A DNA stretch of 64,000 nt from Pseudomonas fluorescens NCIMB 11764 (GTDB taxonomy: Bacteria > Pseudomonadota > Gammaproteobacteria > Pseudomonadales > Pseudomonadaceae): positions 5,042,001-5,106,000 of the forward strand of contig NZ_CP010945.1 of NCBI RefSeq assembly GCF_000293885.2, given 5' to 3'. The position numbers and the translations under genes are program-made. The notes below the pieces were generated by a model. That model had not been told where the DNA came from. It worked only from the letters and a program-made list of their open reading frames with translations, and made no database searches. Shown in pieces: positions 18,920 through 28,939 of the stretch; position 1 is the stretch's first letter, and each line of letters starts with the position of its first letter.

Positions 18920-19687
18920 ATGATACAGATCACAGCCCTGCCCGCCTTCACCGATAACTACATCTGGTTGTTACAAGATACCGACACCCGGCGCTGCGCC
19001 GTGGTCGATCCGGGCGATGCCGCGCCCGTGCTGGACTGGCTTGCGGCCAATCCGGGCTGGGTGCTGAGTGACATTCTGATCACTCACCATCATCACGACC
19101 ATGTCGGCGGCGTCGAGCAGCTGAAAAAAGCGACAGACGCGAAGGTCTACGGCCCGGCCAGCGAAACCATCCCGGCGCGGGACGTCGCGCTCAAGGACAA
19201 CGATCGTATCAACGTGCTGGGTTGGGACTTCGATGTGATCACCGTTCCCGGTCATACCCTGGGGCACATCGCCTTCTACCATGAGGGAACACTGTTTTGC
19301 GGTGACACCCTGTTCGCCGCCGGTTGCGGGCGCCTGTTCGAAGGCACGCCCGAGCAGATGCATGCGTCGCTGACGCGCCTCGCTTCGTTCCCAGAGGATA
19401 CGCGGGTCTATTGCACCCATGAATACACCTTGAGCAATCTGCGCTTTGCCGCAGCGGTCGAGCCTGGCAACCCGCACACCGCCGAACGCCTGGCCAACGT
19501 CACCGCACAACGGGAAGCCGGAATCATCACACTGCCCTCTACGCTGGGCCTTGAAAAGCTGACAAACCCGTTTTTGCGCACTGGCGAAACATCCGTTAAA
19601 GAAAAAGTGGACGAACGGAACGGCGCTCATAACCGGGCTCCCAGTGCGGTTTTTGCGGCTCTGCGCGCTTGGAAAGATACGTTCTAA
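18920..19687 (+). CDS. gloB: Hydroxyacylglutathione hydrolase (glyoxalase II)
   Basis: A 255-residue metallo-beta-lactamase-fold thioesterase that hydrolyses S-lactoylglutathione in methylglyoxal detoxification. The metal motif [10 protein letters not shown] lies at residues 55-64, followed by [26 protein letters not shown] and the second-site histidine in CTHEYTLSN. The start at [10 protein letters not shown] matches the family; a longer frame to 18854 has no support. Confidence 0.96.
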   Translation: MIQITALPAFTDNYIWLLQDTDTRRCAVVDPGDAAPVLDWLAANPGWVLSDILITHHHHDHVGGVEQLKKATDAKVYGPASETIPARDVALKDNDRINVLGWDFDVITVPGHTLGHIAFYHEGTLFCGDTLFAAGCGRLFEGTPEQMHASLTRLASFPEDTRVYCTHEYTLSNLRFAAAVEPGNPHTAERLANVTAQREAGIITLPSTLGLEKLTNPFLRTGETSVKEKVDERNGAHNRAPSAVFAALRAWKDTF

Positions 19688-19786
19688 ACAGCGTTGCCGT
19701 TGGTAGCAAAAATCTGAATGGTTGACCGCAGGGGGTGCGCTTTCTAGAATCCCCCGACATTTTTGCCCGGAACTTACTTCCAGCCA

Positions 19787-21229
19787 ATGTCGTCATCTAT
19801 TCGTAAAGCCATCAATTCAGACGCATTGACCCGCTTGGCTCAAGCCATAGCGGTGGCTGTGTCCGCCACATTGGCGGGCTGTTCCAGCCATGTGCCACAG
19901 ACCGACGCGACCCACACCCCGAATATCGCCGCTCGAGCCAAACAGAAGCCCATCTGGCTCAGCGAAAAGCCGACCCCGCAAATCCCACAGGACGTCTGGG
20001 AGCGCATGCGCCAGGGCTTCCAGTTGCAGGAAGGCCTGGGCGTCAACCCGCGCATCGAGCAACAGCGCCTGTGGTTCGCCAGCAACCCCTCTTTCCTCGA
20101 AAACGCCGGCGAACGCGGCAGCCTCTACATTCACTACATCGTCGAACGGCTTGAAGAACGCAACATGCCGCTGGAACTGGCGCTGCTGCCAGTGATTGAA
20201 AGCGCCTACAACCCGATGGCCTATTCCCGGGCCAATGCAGTTGGCTTGTGGCAATTCATTCCTTCCACCGGACGTTATTTCAACCTGCGTCAAACCCGTT
20301 TCTATGATGGCCGTCGCGACATCACCGCTTCGACCACCGCCGCCATGGATTACCTGACCCGCCTGCACGACATGTTCAACGGCGACTGGCTGCTGGCCCT
20401 GGCAGCCTACAACGCCGGTGAAGGCACGGTCAGCCGGGCCATCGAGCGTAACGAAAAGCTCGGCCTGCCGACCGATTACTGGAACCTGCCGCTGCCGGCC
20501 GAAACCCAGGCCTATGTGCCGAAGCTGCTGGCCTTGTCGCAAGTGGTGCTGGCCCCGGAAGCCTACGGCGTGAACCTGAACCCGATCGCCAATGAACCGT
20601 ACTTCCAGGTCGTCGAAATCAACCAGCGCATGGACCTGTCCAAGGTCGCCGCGGTGGCCAATATCGATGAAGACGAACTGTTCCAGCTCAACCCGGCCTT
20701 CAAGCAACGCACCACCATCGACGGTCCTCAGCATTTGCTGGTGCCGACGTCCAAGGCGCAGCTGCTGACCGCCAGCCTGTCGACCATGCGTCCCGAAGAA
20801 TTGATCAGCAAGACGCCGCTCAAGCCGGTATTTGAAGGCGCAGACGACACCCAGCTCGCCAGCCTCAAACGCGCCTACCGGGTTAAACGGGGCGACAACC
20901 TTGGCACCATCGCCAAGGCCAACAAGGTCGAGGTCAAGGACCTGCAACGCTGGAACAAGCTGACCGGCAAGGACCTCAAGGTCGGCCAGACGCTGGTGAT
21001 GCAGGACAAAACCAAGCGCAGCAACGGGCGCATCAACACCGTCGTGGCCGCCAATGCCAAGACGAAGACCAAGAAGCCGCAAACCCAATACAAGGTCCAG
21101 CAGGGTGATTCGCTCTACATGGTGGCCAAGCGTTTCAACGTTGAAATGCAACACCTCAAGCGCTGGAATCCGCGTGTCGGCCAAGCGCTGAAGCCGGGGC
21201 AGATGCTGACAGTTGCTTCGCCACACTAA
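19787..21229 (+). CDS. mltD: Membrane-bound lytic murein transglycosylase D
   Basis: A 480-residue lipoprotein: signal with lipobox L-A-G-C (Cys32), an SLT domain with catalytic Glu138 in LLPVIESAYNP and the AVGLWQFIPSTG motif, and two LysM peptidoglycan-binding domains at about 372-415 (YRVKRGDNLG) and 436-478 (YKVQQGDSLYMV). It cleaves the glycan strand to anhydro-muropeptides at the outer membrane. ATG at 19787 is chosen because it gives the lipoprotein signal; an upstream TTG adds eight residues. A strong terminator follows. Confidence 0.95.
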   Translation: MSSSIRKAINSDALTRLAQAIAVAVSATLAGCSSHVPQTDATHTPNIAARAKQKPIWLSEKPTPQIPQDVWERMRQGFQLQEGLGVNPRIEQQRLWFASNPSFLENAGERGSLYIHYIVERLEERNMPLELALLPVIESAYNPMAYSRANAVGLWQFIPSTGRYFNLRQTRFYDGRRDITASTTAAMDYLTRLHDMFNGDWLLALAAYNAGEGTVSRAIERNEKLGLPTDYWNLPLPAETQAYVPKLLALSQVVLAPEAYGVNLNPIANEPYFQVVEINQRMDLSKVAAVANIDEDELFQLNPAFKQRTTIDGPQHLLVPTSKAQLLTASLSTMRPEELISKTPLKPVFEGADDTQLASLKRAYRVKRGDNLGTIAKANKVEVKDLQRWNKLTGKDLKVGQTLVMQDKTKRSNGRINTVVAANAKTKTKKPQTQYKVQQGDSLYMVAKRFNVEMQHLKRWNPRVGQALKPGQMLTVASPH

Positions 21230-21232
21230 AAA

Positions 21233-21259
21233 AGAGCCCCTGACTTCAGGGGCTTTTTT
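21233..21259 (+). terminator. Rho-independent terminator of mltD
   Basis: AGCCCCTGA and TCAGGGGCT form a 9-bp GC-rich stem directly after the stop, followed by TTTTTT. Confidence 0.92.
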
Positions 21260-21279
21260 GTAGCCACTTGCGGGACTTT

Positions 21280-21409
21280 GTGGCGAGGGAGCTTGCTACC
21301 GCTCGGCTGCGAAGCAGTCGTAAACCGAAATACGCGGAGTGCCAGAAATCACCGGGCTCCAGTTTTTGGGGTTGCTTCGCAACCCAACGGGAGCAAGCTC
21401 CCTCGCCAC
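21280..21409. repeat. REPIN, GTGGCGAGGGAGCTTGCT type (copy 1)
   Basis: Left arm GTGGCGAGGGAGCTTGCTAC and right arm GGGAGCAAGCTCCCTCGCCAC are inverted around about 85 nt that include the second palindrome CGGCTGCGAAGCAGTCG. Three more copies of the same family occur in this window. Confidence 0.9.
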
Positions 21410-21537
21410 AGGTTCTGCGATCGGTCAGACCTTCACCTCACAATTAACCACCCATTAAATCCCCGTCTTTTTCCTGTCCATACAAGCTGTTACTGTACGG
21501 CCCACAAAGCCCAAGCCGCCTGGATCGGATCTCTGAC

Positions 21538-23370
21538 TTGAAGCGTCCCCTCCTCCTTCTCCTGATCAGCCTGGCCTTGAGCTCTTCCGCAAGCGCGACG
21601 ATCAGCGAAAGCCATGGTTATGCGCAGTTCGGCACGCTCAAGTACCCGGCCAGATTTACCCACTTCGACTGGGTCAACCCGCAAGCGCCCAAGGGCGGTA
21701 CGTTGCGGGTGATGGCGTTTGGCACCTTCGATACGCTCAACCCCTACACATTCAAGGGCACGAGCCCGGTCTCCACTGCAAATTTCCTGCAATACGGCAT
21801 CAACGAGCTGAATGAACCCCTGATGGTCGGCACTGGCCAATACGCACCGTCCGGCGACGAGCCGACGTCCAGTTATGGCCTGATCGCCCAATCGGTGGAA
21901 TACAGCGAAGACCGCAGTTGGGTGGTGTTCAACCTGCGCCCCGAAGCACGGTTTCACGATGGCACGCCGATCACCGCGTACGACGTCGCGTTCTCCTATC
22001 GGCTGCTGCTCAAAGAAGGCCATCCGCAATACCGCACCAATCTTCAGGAAGTGTTGCGGGTCGACGTGCTCAACCCGCAGCGCATTCGTTTTGTTTTCAA
22101 GCGTGCCGGGAATCCGCTGTTGATCCTGCGCCTGGGCGAGTTGCCGGTGCTGCCGCAGCATTACTGGAAAGGTCGCGACTTCAAGGCCACCACCTTCGAG
22201 CCGCCGCTGGGCAGCGGTCCTTATCGCATCACCTCGGTCACGCCCGGACGCCAGATTGTGTTTGAACGGGTCAAGGATTACTGGGGCAAAGACCTGCCGG
22301 TCAATCGCGGCAAGTACAACGTCGACCGCATGGAAGTCGAGTTCTACCGCGACAGCGACGTCGCGTTCGAAGCCTTCAAGGCCGGCGAGTTCGATATCTA
22401 TATCGAGCATCAGGCGAAGAACTGGGAAAACGGTTACAACTTCCCGGCCGTGCGACGGGGCGATGTCATCAAGGCGCAGATCCCCCATCAGATCCCGACC
22501 CAGAGCCAGGGCCTGTTCATGAACAGCCGGCGACCGGCGTTTTCCGACGCCAGGGTCCGTGAAGCGCTGGGGCTGATGTTCGACTTCGAGTGGACCAACC
22601 GCACGCTGTTCAGCGGGGCCTACAAGCGCGCCATGAGTTATTACCCCAACAGCGAGTTCTCGGCCACCGGACTTCCGGTCGGTCATGAATGGTTGATGCT
22701 CAAACCGTACCGCGAGCAATTGCCCGCCAAGCTGCTCACCGAGCCGTTCAGCCTGCCGCAGACCCAAGGGCGCGGCATTCCACGGGAAACCATGCGCAAG
22801 GCCCTGAGCCTGCTCGCCGAAGCCGGCTGGAAGCTGGACGGCCAACACCTGCAGAACGCGGCCAAACAACCACTGCGCCTGGAAATCCTGCTGGTCAACC
22901 CGAACCTGGAACGCATCCTCCAGCCTTATGTCGAGAACCTCGCCAGCATCGGCATCGACGCCCGTCTGCGCACGGTAGACCGCGCCCAGTACAAGCAGCG
23001 CCTCGATCAGTTCGATTTCGACATGATCCTGATGACCCTCAACCAGACCCTCAGCCCTGGACTTGAGCAATGGCAGTATTTCCATTCCAGCCAGGTCGGG
23101 GTCAAGGGCAGCAAAAACTACGCGGGCATCGCCAATCCGGTGGTCGATCATTTACTTGAACAATTGCTCGCCGCCCAGACCCGCGATGAACAGGTTGCCG
23201 CCGGCAAAGCCCTGGACCGCGTGCTGTTGTGGCAGCACTACATCATTCCCAACTGGTACCTCAATTATCACCGCCTGGCCTACCGCAACCGGTTCGCCTT
23301 TGTCACCACGCCGCCCTACACCCTGGGCCTGAGCGCGTGGTGGCTGAAGTCTTCGGAGAAAGATCGATGA
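21538..23370 (+). CDS. Periplasmic peptide-binding protein 1 (YejA/SBP family 5)
   Basis: A 610-residue extracellular solute-binding protein read from a TTG start, with signal peptide residues 1-19 (RPLLLLLISLALSSSASA). The family-5 landmarks are WVNPQAPKGGTLRVMAFGTFDTLNP near the N-terminus, RPEARFHDGTPITAYDV at about 137 and the repeated FERVKDYWGKDLPVNRG. It delivers oligopeptide-like substrates to the YejBEF-type transporter. Its stop overlaps the ATG of a second paralogous binding protein. The TTG start has a weak ribosome site, so the exact start is less certain. Confidence 0.9.
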   Translation: MKRPLLLLLISLALSSSASATISESHGYAQFGTLKYPARFTHFDWVNPQAPKGGTLRVMAFGTFDTLNPYTFKGTSPVSTANFLQYGINELNEPLMVGTGQYAPSGDEPTSSYGLIAQSVEYSEDRSWVVFNLRPEARFHDGTPITAYDVAFSYRLLLKEGHPQYRTNLQEVLRVDVLNPQRIRFVFKRAGNPLLILRLGELPVLPQHYWKGRDFKATTFEPPLGSGPYRITSVTPGRQIVFERVKDYWGKDLPVNRGKYNVDRMEVEFYRDSDVAFEAFKAGEFDIYIEHQAKNWENGYNFPAVRRGDVIKAQIPHQIPTQSQGLFMNSRRPAFSDARVREALGLMFDFEWTNRTLFSGAYKRAMSYYPNSEFSATGLPVGHEWLMLKPYREQLPAKLLTEPFSLPQTQGRGIPRETMRKALSLLAEAGWKLDGQHLQNAAKQPLRLEILLVNPNLERILQPYVENLASIGIDARLRTVDRAQYKQRLDQFDFDMILMTLNQTLSPGLEQWQYFHSSQVGVKGSKNYAGIANPVVDHLLEQLLAAQTRDEQVAAGKALDRVLLWQHYIIPNWYLNYHRLAYRNRFAFVTTPPYTLGLSAWWLKSSEKDR

Positions 23371-25208
23371 ACCCCATACGTGCCCTGCTCTTGCAGGCCA
23401 GCGGCCTGTTGTTCGCCGGGCTGGCCTGTGCCGCCCCGCAACACGCCCTGACCCTGTACAACGAGCCGCCGAAATACCCGGCCGACTTCAAACATTTCGA
23501 CTACGTGAACCCGGATGCGCCCAAGGGCGGAATTTTTCGTCAGGCCGGATTCGGTGGCTTCGACAGCCTTAACCCGTTTATCAGCAAAGGCGTGCCGGCC
23601 GACGATATCAGCCTCATCTACGACACCCTCGCCAAACAAGGCCTGGACGAGCCATTCACCGAATACGGACTGGTCGCCGGCAAGATCGAAAAGGCCCCGG
23701 ACAACAGCTGGGTGCGTTTTTACCTGCGCCCCGAAGCGCGCTTCCACGATGGTCATCCGATCCGTGCCGACGATGTGGTGTTCAGCTTCCAGACCCTGAT
23801 CAAGGATGGCGCGCCGCTGTACCGCGGTTACTACAGCGATGTCGAAGAAGCCGTCGCCGAAGACCCGCTCACCGTCCTGTTCAAGTTCAAGCACAACAAC
23901 AACCGCGAACTGCCGCTGATCCTCGGCCAGTTGCCGGTGTTGCCGAAACACTGGTGGGCGACCCGGGACTTCAACAAGGGCAACCTGGAAATGCCATTGG
24001 GCAGCGGTCCGTACAAGGTCAGCGAAGTGAAGGCCGGGCGTTCGATTCGCTACGAGCGGGTCAAGGATTACTGGGGCAAGGACCTGCCGGCCAACCGTGG
24101 TTTCTACAACTTCGACGTGATGACCACCGATTACTACCGCGACAACACCGTGGCCCTGGAAGCACTCAAGGCCGGTCAGTTCGATTTCTGGCTGGAAATG
24201 AGCGCAAAGAACTGGGCCAACGCCTACAACATCCCGGCGGTCGCCGAAGGTCGGCTGAACAAGGAACAGATCCCCAACGGCAACCCGACCGGCATGCAGG
24301 GTTTTGTGTTCAACCTTCGCCGCCCGGTGTTCCAGGACGTGCGCGTGCGCCAGGCGCTGACGTTGCTGCTGGACTTCGAATGGACCAACAAGCAGCTGTT
24401 CAACGGTGCCTATGTGCGCACCCGCAGTTACTTCGAAAACTCGGAAATGGCAGCCACGGGCTTACCGGATGCCGATCAGTTGGCCATTCTCGACCCGTTC
24501 CGCGGCAAGATCCCCGAGCAAGTGTTCACCGAGGCGTTCCAGAACCCGGTGACCGATGCCAGCGGCATGATCCGCACACAGCAACGCAAGGCTTACCAGT
24601 TGCTGCAAGAAGCAGGCTGGCGGATCGTCGACGACAAAATGGTCGACGCCAATGGCAAGCCGGTGACCATCGAATTCCTGCTGGCGCAGACCGAGTTCGA
24701 GCGAGTGCTGCTGCCGTTCAAGCGCAACCTCAGCGATCTGGGTATCGACCTGGTGATCCGCCGGGTCGACGTCTCGCAGTACATCAACCGCGTGCGCTCA
24801 CGGGACTTCGACATGATCGTCGGCAGCTTCCCGCAGTCCAATTCGCCGGGTAACGAACAGCGTGAATTCTGGATGTCCGCCGCCGCCGACAAACCCGGCA
24901 GCCGTAACTCCATGGGTTTGAAAGACCCGGTGGTGGACCAACTGGTGGAGCAACTGATCAACGCCGATTCGCGCAAAAGCCTGGTGGCCCACGCCCGCGC
25001 ACTGGACCGCGTGCTGCAATGGGGCTATTACGTGATCCCCAACTGGCACATCAAGACCTGGCGTGTAGCTTACTGGAACCACATCGGTCATCCGAAAATC
25101 TCACCCAAGTATGACATCGGCACGGCCACCTGGTGGATCAAGCCCAACGTGGCACCGGCGATAGAAGTCGAAACCAAACTGCAAGCCGACCCTGCGGGCA
25201 CGGAGTAA
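23367..25208 (+). CDS. Periplasmic peptide-binding protein 2 (YejA/SBP family 5)
   Basis: A 613-residue paralogue of the preceding gene, with signal peptide (about 1-22, ending A-C-A-A) and the same landmarks: YVNPDAPKGGIFRQAGFGGFDSLNPF, RPEARFHDGHPIRADDV, YERVKDYWGKDLPANRG. ATG overlaps the previous stop as ATGA, giving coupled translation. Two binding proteins for a single membrane core suggest two ligand ranges. Ends 3 nt before the permease gene. Confidence 0.93.
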   Translation: MNPIRALLLQASGLLFAGLACAAPQHALTLYNEPPKYPADFKHFDYVNPDAPKGGIFRQAGFGGFDSLNPFISKGVPADDISLIYDTLAKQGLDEPFTEYGLVAGKIEKAPDNSWVRFYLRPEARFHDGHPIRADDVVFSFQTLIKDGAPLYRGYYSDVEEAVAEDPLTVLFKFKHNNNRELPLILGQLPVLPKHWWATRDFNKGNLEMPLGSGPYKVSEVKAGRSIRYERVKDYWGKDLPANRGFYNFDVMTTDYYRDNTVALEALKAGQFDFWLEMSAKNWANAYNIPAVAEGRLNKEQIPNGNPTGMQGFVFNLRRPVFQDVRVRQALTLLLDFEWTNKQLFNGAYVRTRSYFENSEMAATGLPDADQLAILDPFRGKIPEQVFTEAFQNPVTDASGMIRTQQRKAYQLLQEAGWRIVDDKMVDANGKPVTIEFLLAQTEFERVLLPFKRNLSDLGIDLVIRRVDVSQYINRVRSRDFDMIVGSFPQSNSPGNEQREFWMSAAADKPGSRNSMGLKDPVVDQLVEQLINADSRKSLVAHARALDRVLQWGYYVIPNWHIKTWRVAYWNHIGHPKISPKYDIGTATWWIKPNVAPAIEVETKLQADPAGTE

Positions 25209-25211
25209 TAG

Positions 25212-26285
25212 ATGCTGGCGTATATTTTTCGGCGACTGCTGCTGATCATCCCGACCTTGTTCGGCATCCTGCTGATCAACTTCGTGATCATCCAGGCCGC
25301 CCCCGGTGGGCCGGTGGAACAGATGATAGCCAAGCTCGAAGGCTTCGAAGGCGCCACCAGCCGCATTGCCGGCGGCGGTGCCGAAGTGTCGGTGGCCGGC
25401 TCGGCCTATCGTGGCGCGCAAGGCCTGGACCCCGCACTGGTGAAAGAAATCGAGCACATGTACGGCTTCGACAAATCGGCGCCGGAACGTTTGTGGATCA
25501 TGGTCAAGAACTACGCCACCCTGGATTTCGGCGACAGTTTCTTCCGCGACGCCAAGGTCATCGACCTGATCAAGGAAAAAATGCCCGTATCGATTTCCCT
25601 CGGGCTGTGGAGCACGCTGATCATGTACCTGGTGTCGATCCCGCTGGGGATCGCCAAGGCGACGCGACATGGCAGCCACTTCGATGTCTGGACCAGTTCG
25701 GCGATCATCGTCGGCTACGCGATCCCGGCGTTCCTGTTTGCCATCCTGTTGATCGTTGTGTTCGCCGGCGGCAGCTATTTCGACTGGTTCCCGTTACGGG
25801 GACTGACCTCGAACAACTTCGATGAACTGAGCATGGGCGGCAAGGTGCTCGATTACTTCTGGCACCTGGCGTTGCCGGTCACCGCGCTGGTGATCGGCAA
25901 CTTCGCGACCATGACCCTGTTGACCAAAAACAGCTTCCTCGACGAAATCAACAAGCAGTATGTGGTGACGGCAAAAGCCAAGGGCCTGACCAATCACCGC
26001 GTGCTCTACGGCCATGTTTTCCGTAACGCCATGCTGCTGGTGATCGCCGGTTTCCCGTCGGCCTTCATCGGGATCTTCTTCACCGGCTCCTTGCTGGTCG
26101 AGGTGATTTTCTCCCTCGACGGGCTGGGGCTGATGAGTTTCGAAGCCGCGATCAACCGCGATTACCCGGTGGTCTTCGGCACGCTGTTCATCTTCACGCT
26201 GCTCGGGCTGGTGGTGAAGCTGATCGGTGACCTGACCTACACCTTTGTCGATCCGCGCATCGATTTCGAAAGCCGGGAGCATTGA
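25212..26285 (+). CDS. yejB: Peptide ABC transporter permease, YejB type
   Basis: A 357-residue inner-membrane permease of the binding-protein-dependent transport family. It starts [19 protein letters not shown], typical for DppB/YejB, has an inserted periplasmic region at about 45-100 as in YejB, and the cytoplasmic EAA-like loop [21 protein letters not shown] at about 257. Partner of the YejE-type permease and the fused ATPase downstream. Confidence 0.93.
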   Translation: MLAYIFRRLLLIIPTLFGILLINFVIIQAAPGGPVEQMIAKLEGFEGATSRIAGGGAEVSVAGSAYRGAQGLDPALVKEIEHMYGFDKSAPERLWIMVKNYATLDFGDSFFRDAKVIDLIKEKMPVSISLGLWSTLIMYLVSIPLGIAKATRHGSHFDVWTSSAIIVGYAIPAFLFAILLIVVFAGGSYFDWFPLRGLTSNNFDELSMGGKVLDYFWHLALPVTALVIGNFATMTLLTKNSFLDEINKQYVVTAKAKGLTNHRVLYGHVFRNAMLLVIAGFPSAFIGIFFTGSLLVEVIFSLDGLGLMSFEAAINRDYPVVFGTLFIFTLLGLVVKLIGDLTYTFVDPRIDFESREH

Positions 26286-26286
26286 G

Positions 26287-27306
26287 ATGAACCTGTCCCC
26301 TCTCAATCGTCGGCGTTTCGAACTGTTCAAGGCCAACAAGCGTGGCTGGTGGTCGCTGTGGCTGTTTCTCGTGCTGTTCGGCCTGAGCCTCGGTGCCGAG
26401 CTGATCGCCAACGACAAACCGCTGGTGGTGCATTACGACAACAGCTGGTATTTCCCGGCGATCAAGCGTTACCCGGAAACCGCGTTTGGCGGCGAGTTCC
26501 CGCTGGAAGCCAACTACAAAAGCCCCTACATCCGCGAATTGCTCAAGGCCAAGGACGCCTGGGTCCTGTGGGCACCGATTCCCTACAGTTACCAAAGCAT
26601 CAATTACGACCTGAAAGTCCCGGCCCCGGCGCCGCCGTCGGCCGACAACCTGCTGGGCACGGACGACCAGGGGCGCGATGTGTTGGCGCGAGTGATTTAC
26701 GGGTTCCGGATTTCGGTGCTGTTTGCCCTGACGCTGACCATTCTCAGCTCGATCATCGGCGTGATCGCAGGTGCCTTGCAGGGTTTCTATGGCGGTTGGG
26801 TGGATTTGGCCGGGCAACGTTTCCTAGAGATCTGGTCCGGGTTGCCGGTGCTGTATCTGCTGATCATTCTCGCCAGTTTCGTCCAGCCGAATTTCTGGTG
26901 GCTACTGGGGATCATGCTGCTGTTCTCGTGGATGAGCCTGGTGGACGTGGTGCGTGCCGAGTTCCTGCGCGGGCGTAACCTTGAGTACGTGCGCGCCGCC
27001 CGGGCGCTGGGCATGCAGAATGGTGCGATCATGTTCCGCCACATCTTGCCTAACGCGATGGTTTCGACCATGACCTTCATGCCGTTCATCCTCACCGGCG
27101 CCATTGGTACCCTGACCGCCCTCGACTTTTTGGGCTTCGGCTTGCCGCCGGGCGCGCCGTCCCTGGGTGAACTGGTGGCACAGGGCAAATCCAACCTGCA
27201 AGCGCCGTGGCTCGGCATGAGCGCGTTTGCGGTGCTGGCGTTGATGTTGAGTCTGCTGGTGTTCATCGGCGAGTCCGCTCGCGATGCCTTCGACCCGAGG
27301 AAGTGA
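26287..27306 (+). CDS. yejE: Peptide ABC transporter permease, YejE type
   Basis: A 339-residue permease beginning MNLSPLNRRRFELFKANKRGWWSLW, with an N-terminal cytoplasmic stretch, a long periplasmic segment (about 35-130) and the EAA loop RAARALGMQNGAIMFRHILPNA at about 236. The ATG follows the yejB stop by 1 nt (TGAGATG). Forms the membrane channel with YejB. Confidence 0.93.
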   Translation: MNLSPLNRRRFELFKANKRGWWSLWLFLVLFGLSLGAELIANDKPLVVHYDNSWYFPAIKRYPETAFGGEFPLEANYKSPYIRELLKAKDAWVLWAPIPYSYQSINYDLKVPAPAPPSADNLLGTDDQGRDVLARVIYGFRISVLFALTLTILSSIIGVIAGALQGFYGGWVDLAGQRFLEIWSGLPVLYLLIILASFVQPNFWWLLGIMLLFSWMSLVDVVRAEFLRGRNLEYVRAARALGMQNGAIMFRHILPNAMVSTMTFMPFILTGAIGTLTALDFLGFGLPPGAPSLGELVAQGKSNLQAPWLGMSAFAVLALMLSLLVFIGESARDAFDPRK

Positions 27307-27307
27307 A

Positions 27308-28918
27308 ATGAATCAGGACAATCTGATCGAAGTGCGCGACCTGTCCGTCGAATTCGTCGTCGGCGATCGCTGTCAGCGTGTGGTCGAAGGCGTCAGTTTC
27401 GACATCAAGCGCGGCGAAACCCTGGCGCTGGTGGGTGAAAGCGGTTCCGGCAAATCGGTGACCGCGCACTCGATCCTGCGCTTGCTGCCCTACCCGCTCG
27501 CCCGGCATCCGTCCGGCACCATCGAGTATTCGGGGCAAGACCTGCTGAGCCTGAAAGAGAAAACCATCCGCCATATCCGTGGCAACCGGATTGCGATGAT
27601 CTTTCAGGAGCCGATGACTTCGCTCAATCCATTGCACTCGATCGAAAAGCAGATCAACGAAGTCCTGGGCATCCACAAGGGTCTGATCGGCAAAGTCGCG
27701 ACCAAACGCACGCTGGAGTTGCTGGAGATGGTCGGCATTCCGGAACCCGAGAAGCGCCTGAAAGCCCTGCCCCACGAATTGTCCGGTGGCCAGCGTCAGC
27801 GGGTAATGATCGCCATGGCCCTGGCCAACGAGCCGGAACTGCTGATCGCGGATGAACCGACCACCGCGCTGGACGTGACCGTTCAGCTGAAAATCCTCGA
27901 ATTGCTCAAGGAATTGCAGGCCCGCCTGGGCATGGCGTTGCTACTGATCAGTCACGATTTGAACCTTGTGCGAAGAATTGCGCATCGCGTATGTGTCATG
28001 CAGCGCGGTTGCATCGTCGAACAGGCATCGTGCGAAGAGTTGTTCCGCGCGCCGCAGCATCCGTACACTCGGGAACTGCTGGCAGCGGAGCCCAGCGGGA
28101 CGCCGGCGACCAATGTCATCGGGCCGCCCTTGCTGCAGGTCGAGGACCTGAAGGTCTGGTTCCCGATCAAGAAAGGCTTGCTGAAAAAGACCGTCGACCA
28201 CATCAAAGCGGTGGACGGGATCAATTTCAGCCTGCCTCAGGGCCAGACCCTGGGGATTGTGGGAGAAAGTGGTTCGGGCAAGTCGACCCTCGGGTTGGCG
28301 ATTTTGCGGCTGATCGGCAGCAAAGGTGCGATCCGGTTTGAAGGCAAGCAGCTAGACTGCCTGACGCAGCAACAGGTTCGACCGCTGCGGCGGGAGATGC
28401 AGGTGGTGTTCCAGGACCCGTTCGGCAGCCTGAGCCCGCGGATGTGCGTGAGCCAGATCGTCGGCGAAGGCCTGCGGATTCACAAGATGGGCACCGAGGC
28501 GGAACAGGAACAAGCGATCATTGCGGCACTCAAGGAGGTAGGTCTGGATCCGGAAACCCGGCACCGCTACCCCCACGAATTTTCCGGCGGGCAGCGGCAG
28601 AGAATCGCCATTGCCCGGGCATTAGTGCTAAAACCGGCGCTGATATTGCTGGACGAACCGACATCGGCCCTCGACCGGACAGTGCAGCGCCAAGTGGTGG
28701 AGCTTTTGCGTTCACTGCAAACCAAGTACAACCTGACGTATCTGTTTATCAGCCATGACCTGGCTGTCGTCAAAGCGCTGAGCCACCAGCTGATGGTGGT
28801 CAAGCATGGCCAAGTGGTCGAACAGGGAGACGCGCAAAGTATCTTTGCCGCCCCCCAACATCCGTATACACAGCAGTTGCTGGAAGCCGCTTTCCTGGCA
28901 CCAGCCACTGCGCAATAA
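27308..28918 (+). CDS. yejF: Peptide ABC transporter double ATPase, YejF type
   Basis: A 536-residue protein with two complete ABC domains. Domain 1: Walker A GESGSGKS at 43-50, signature SGGQRQR at about 158, Walker B LLIADEPT. Domain 2: Walker A GESGSGKST near 318-327, signature FSGGQRQRIA near 424 and LILLDEPTSALD. It powers uptake through YejBE. In enterobacteria YejABEF imports microcin C and small peptides; that specificity is not proven here. The fabI gene follows after 21 bp. Confidence 0.95.
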   Translation: MNQDNLIEVRDLSVEFVVGDRCQRVVEGVSFDIKRGETLALVGESGSGKSVTAHSILRLLPYPLARHPSGTIEYSGQDLLSLKEKTIRHIRGNRIAMIFQEPMTSLNPLHSIEKQINEVLGIHKGLIGKVATKRTLELLEMVGIPEPEKRLKALPHELSGGQRQRVMIAMALANEPELLIADEPTTALDVTVQLKILELLKELQARLGMALLLISHDLNLVRRIAHRVCVMQRGCIVEQASCEELFRAPQHPYTRELLAAEPSGTPATNVIGPPLLQVEDLKVWFPIKKGLLKKTVDHIKAVDGINFSLPQGQTLGIVGESGSGKSTLGLAILRLIGSKGAIRFEGKQLDCLTQQQVRPLRREMQVVFQDPFGSLSPRMCVSQIVGEGLRIHKMGTEAEQEQAIIAALKEVGLDPETRHRYPHEFSGGQRQRIAIARALVLKPALILLDEPTSALDRTVQRQVVELLRSLQTKYNLTYLFISHDLAVVKALSHQLMVVKHGQVVEQGDAQSIFAAPQHPYTQQLLEAAFLAPATAQ

Positions 28919-28939
28919 CCTGAAAGAGAGGAGCAACAC

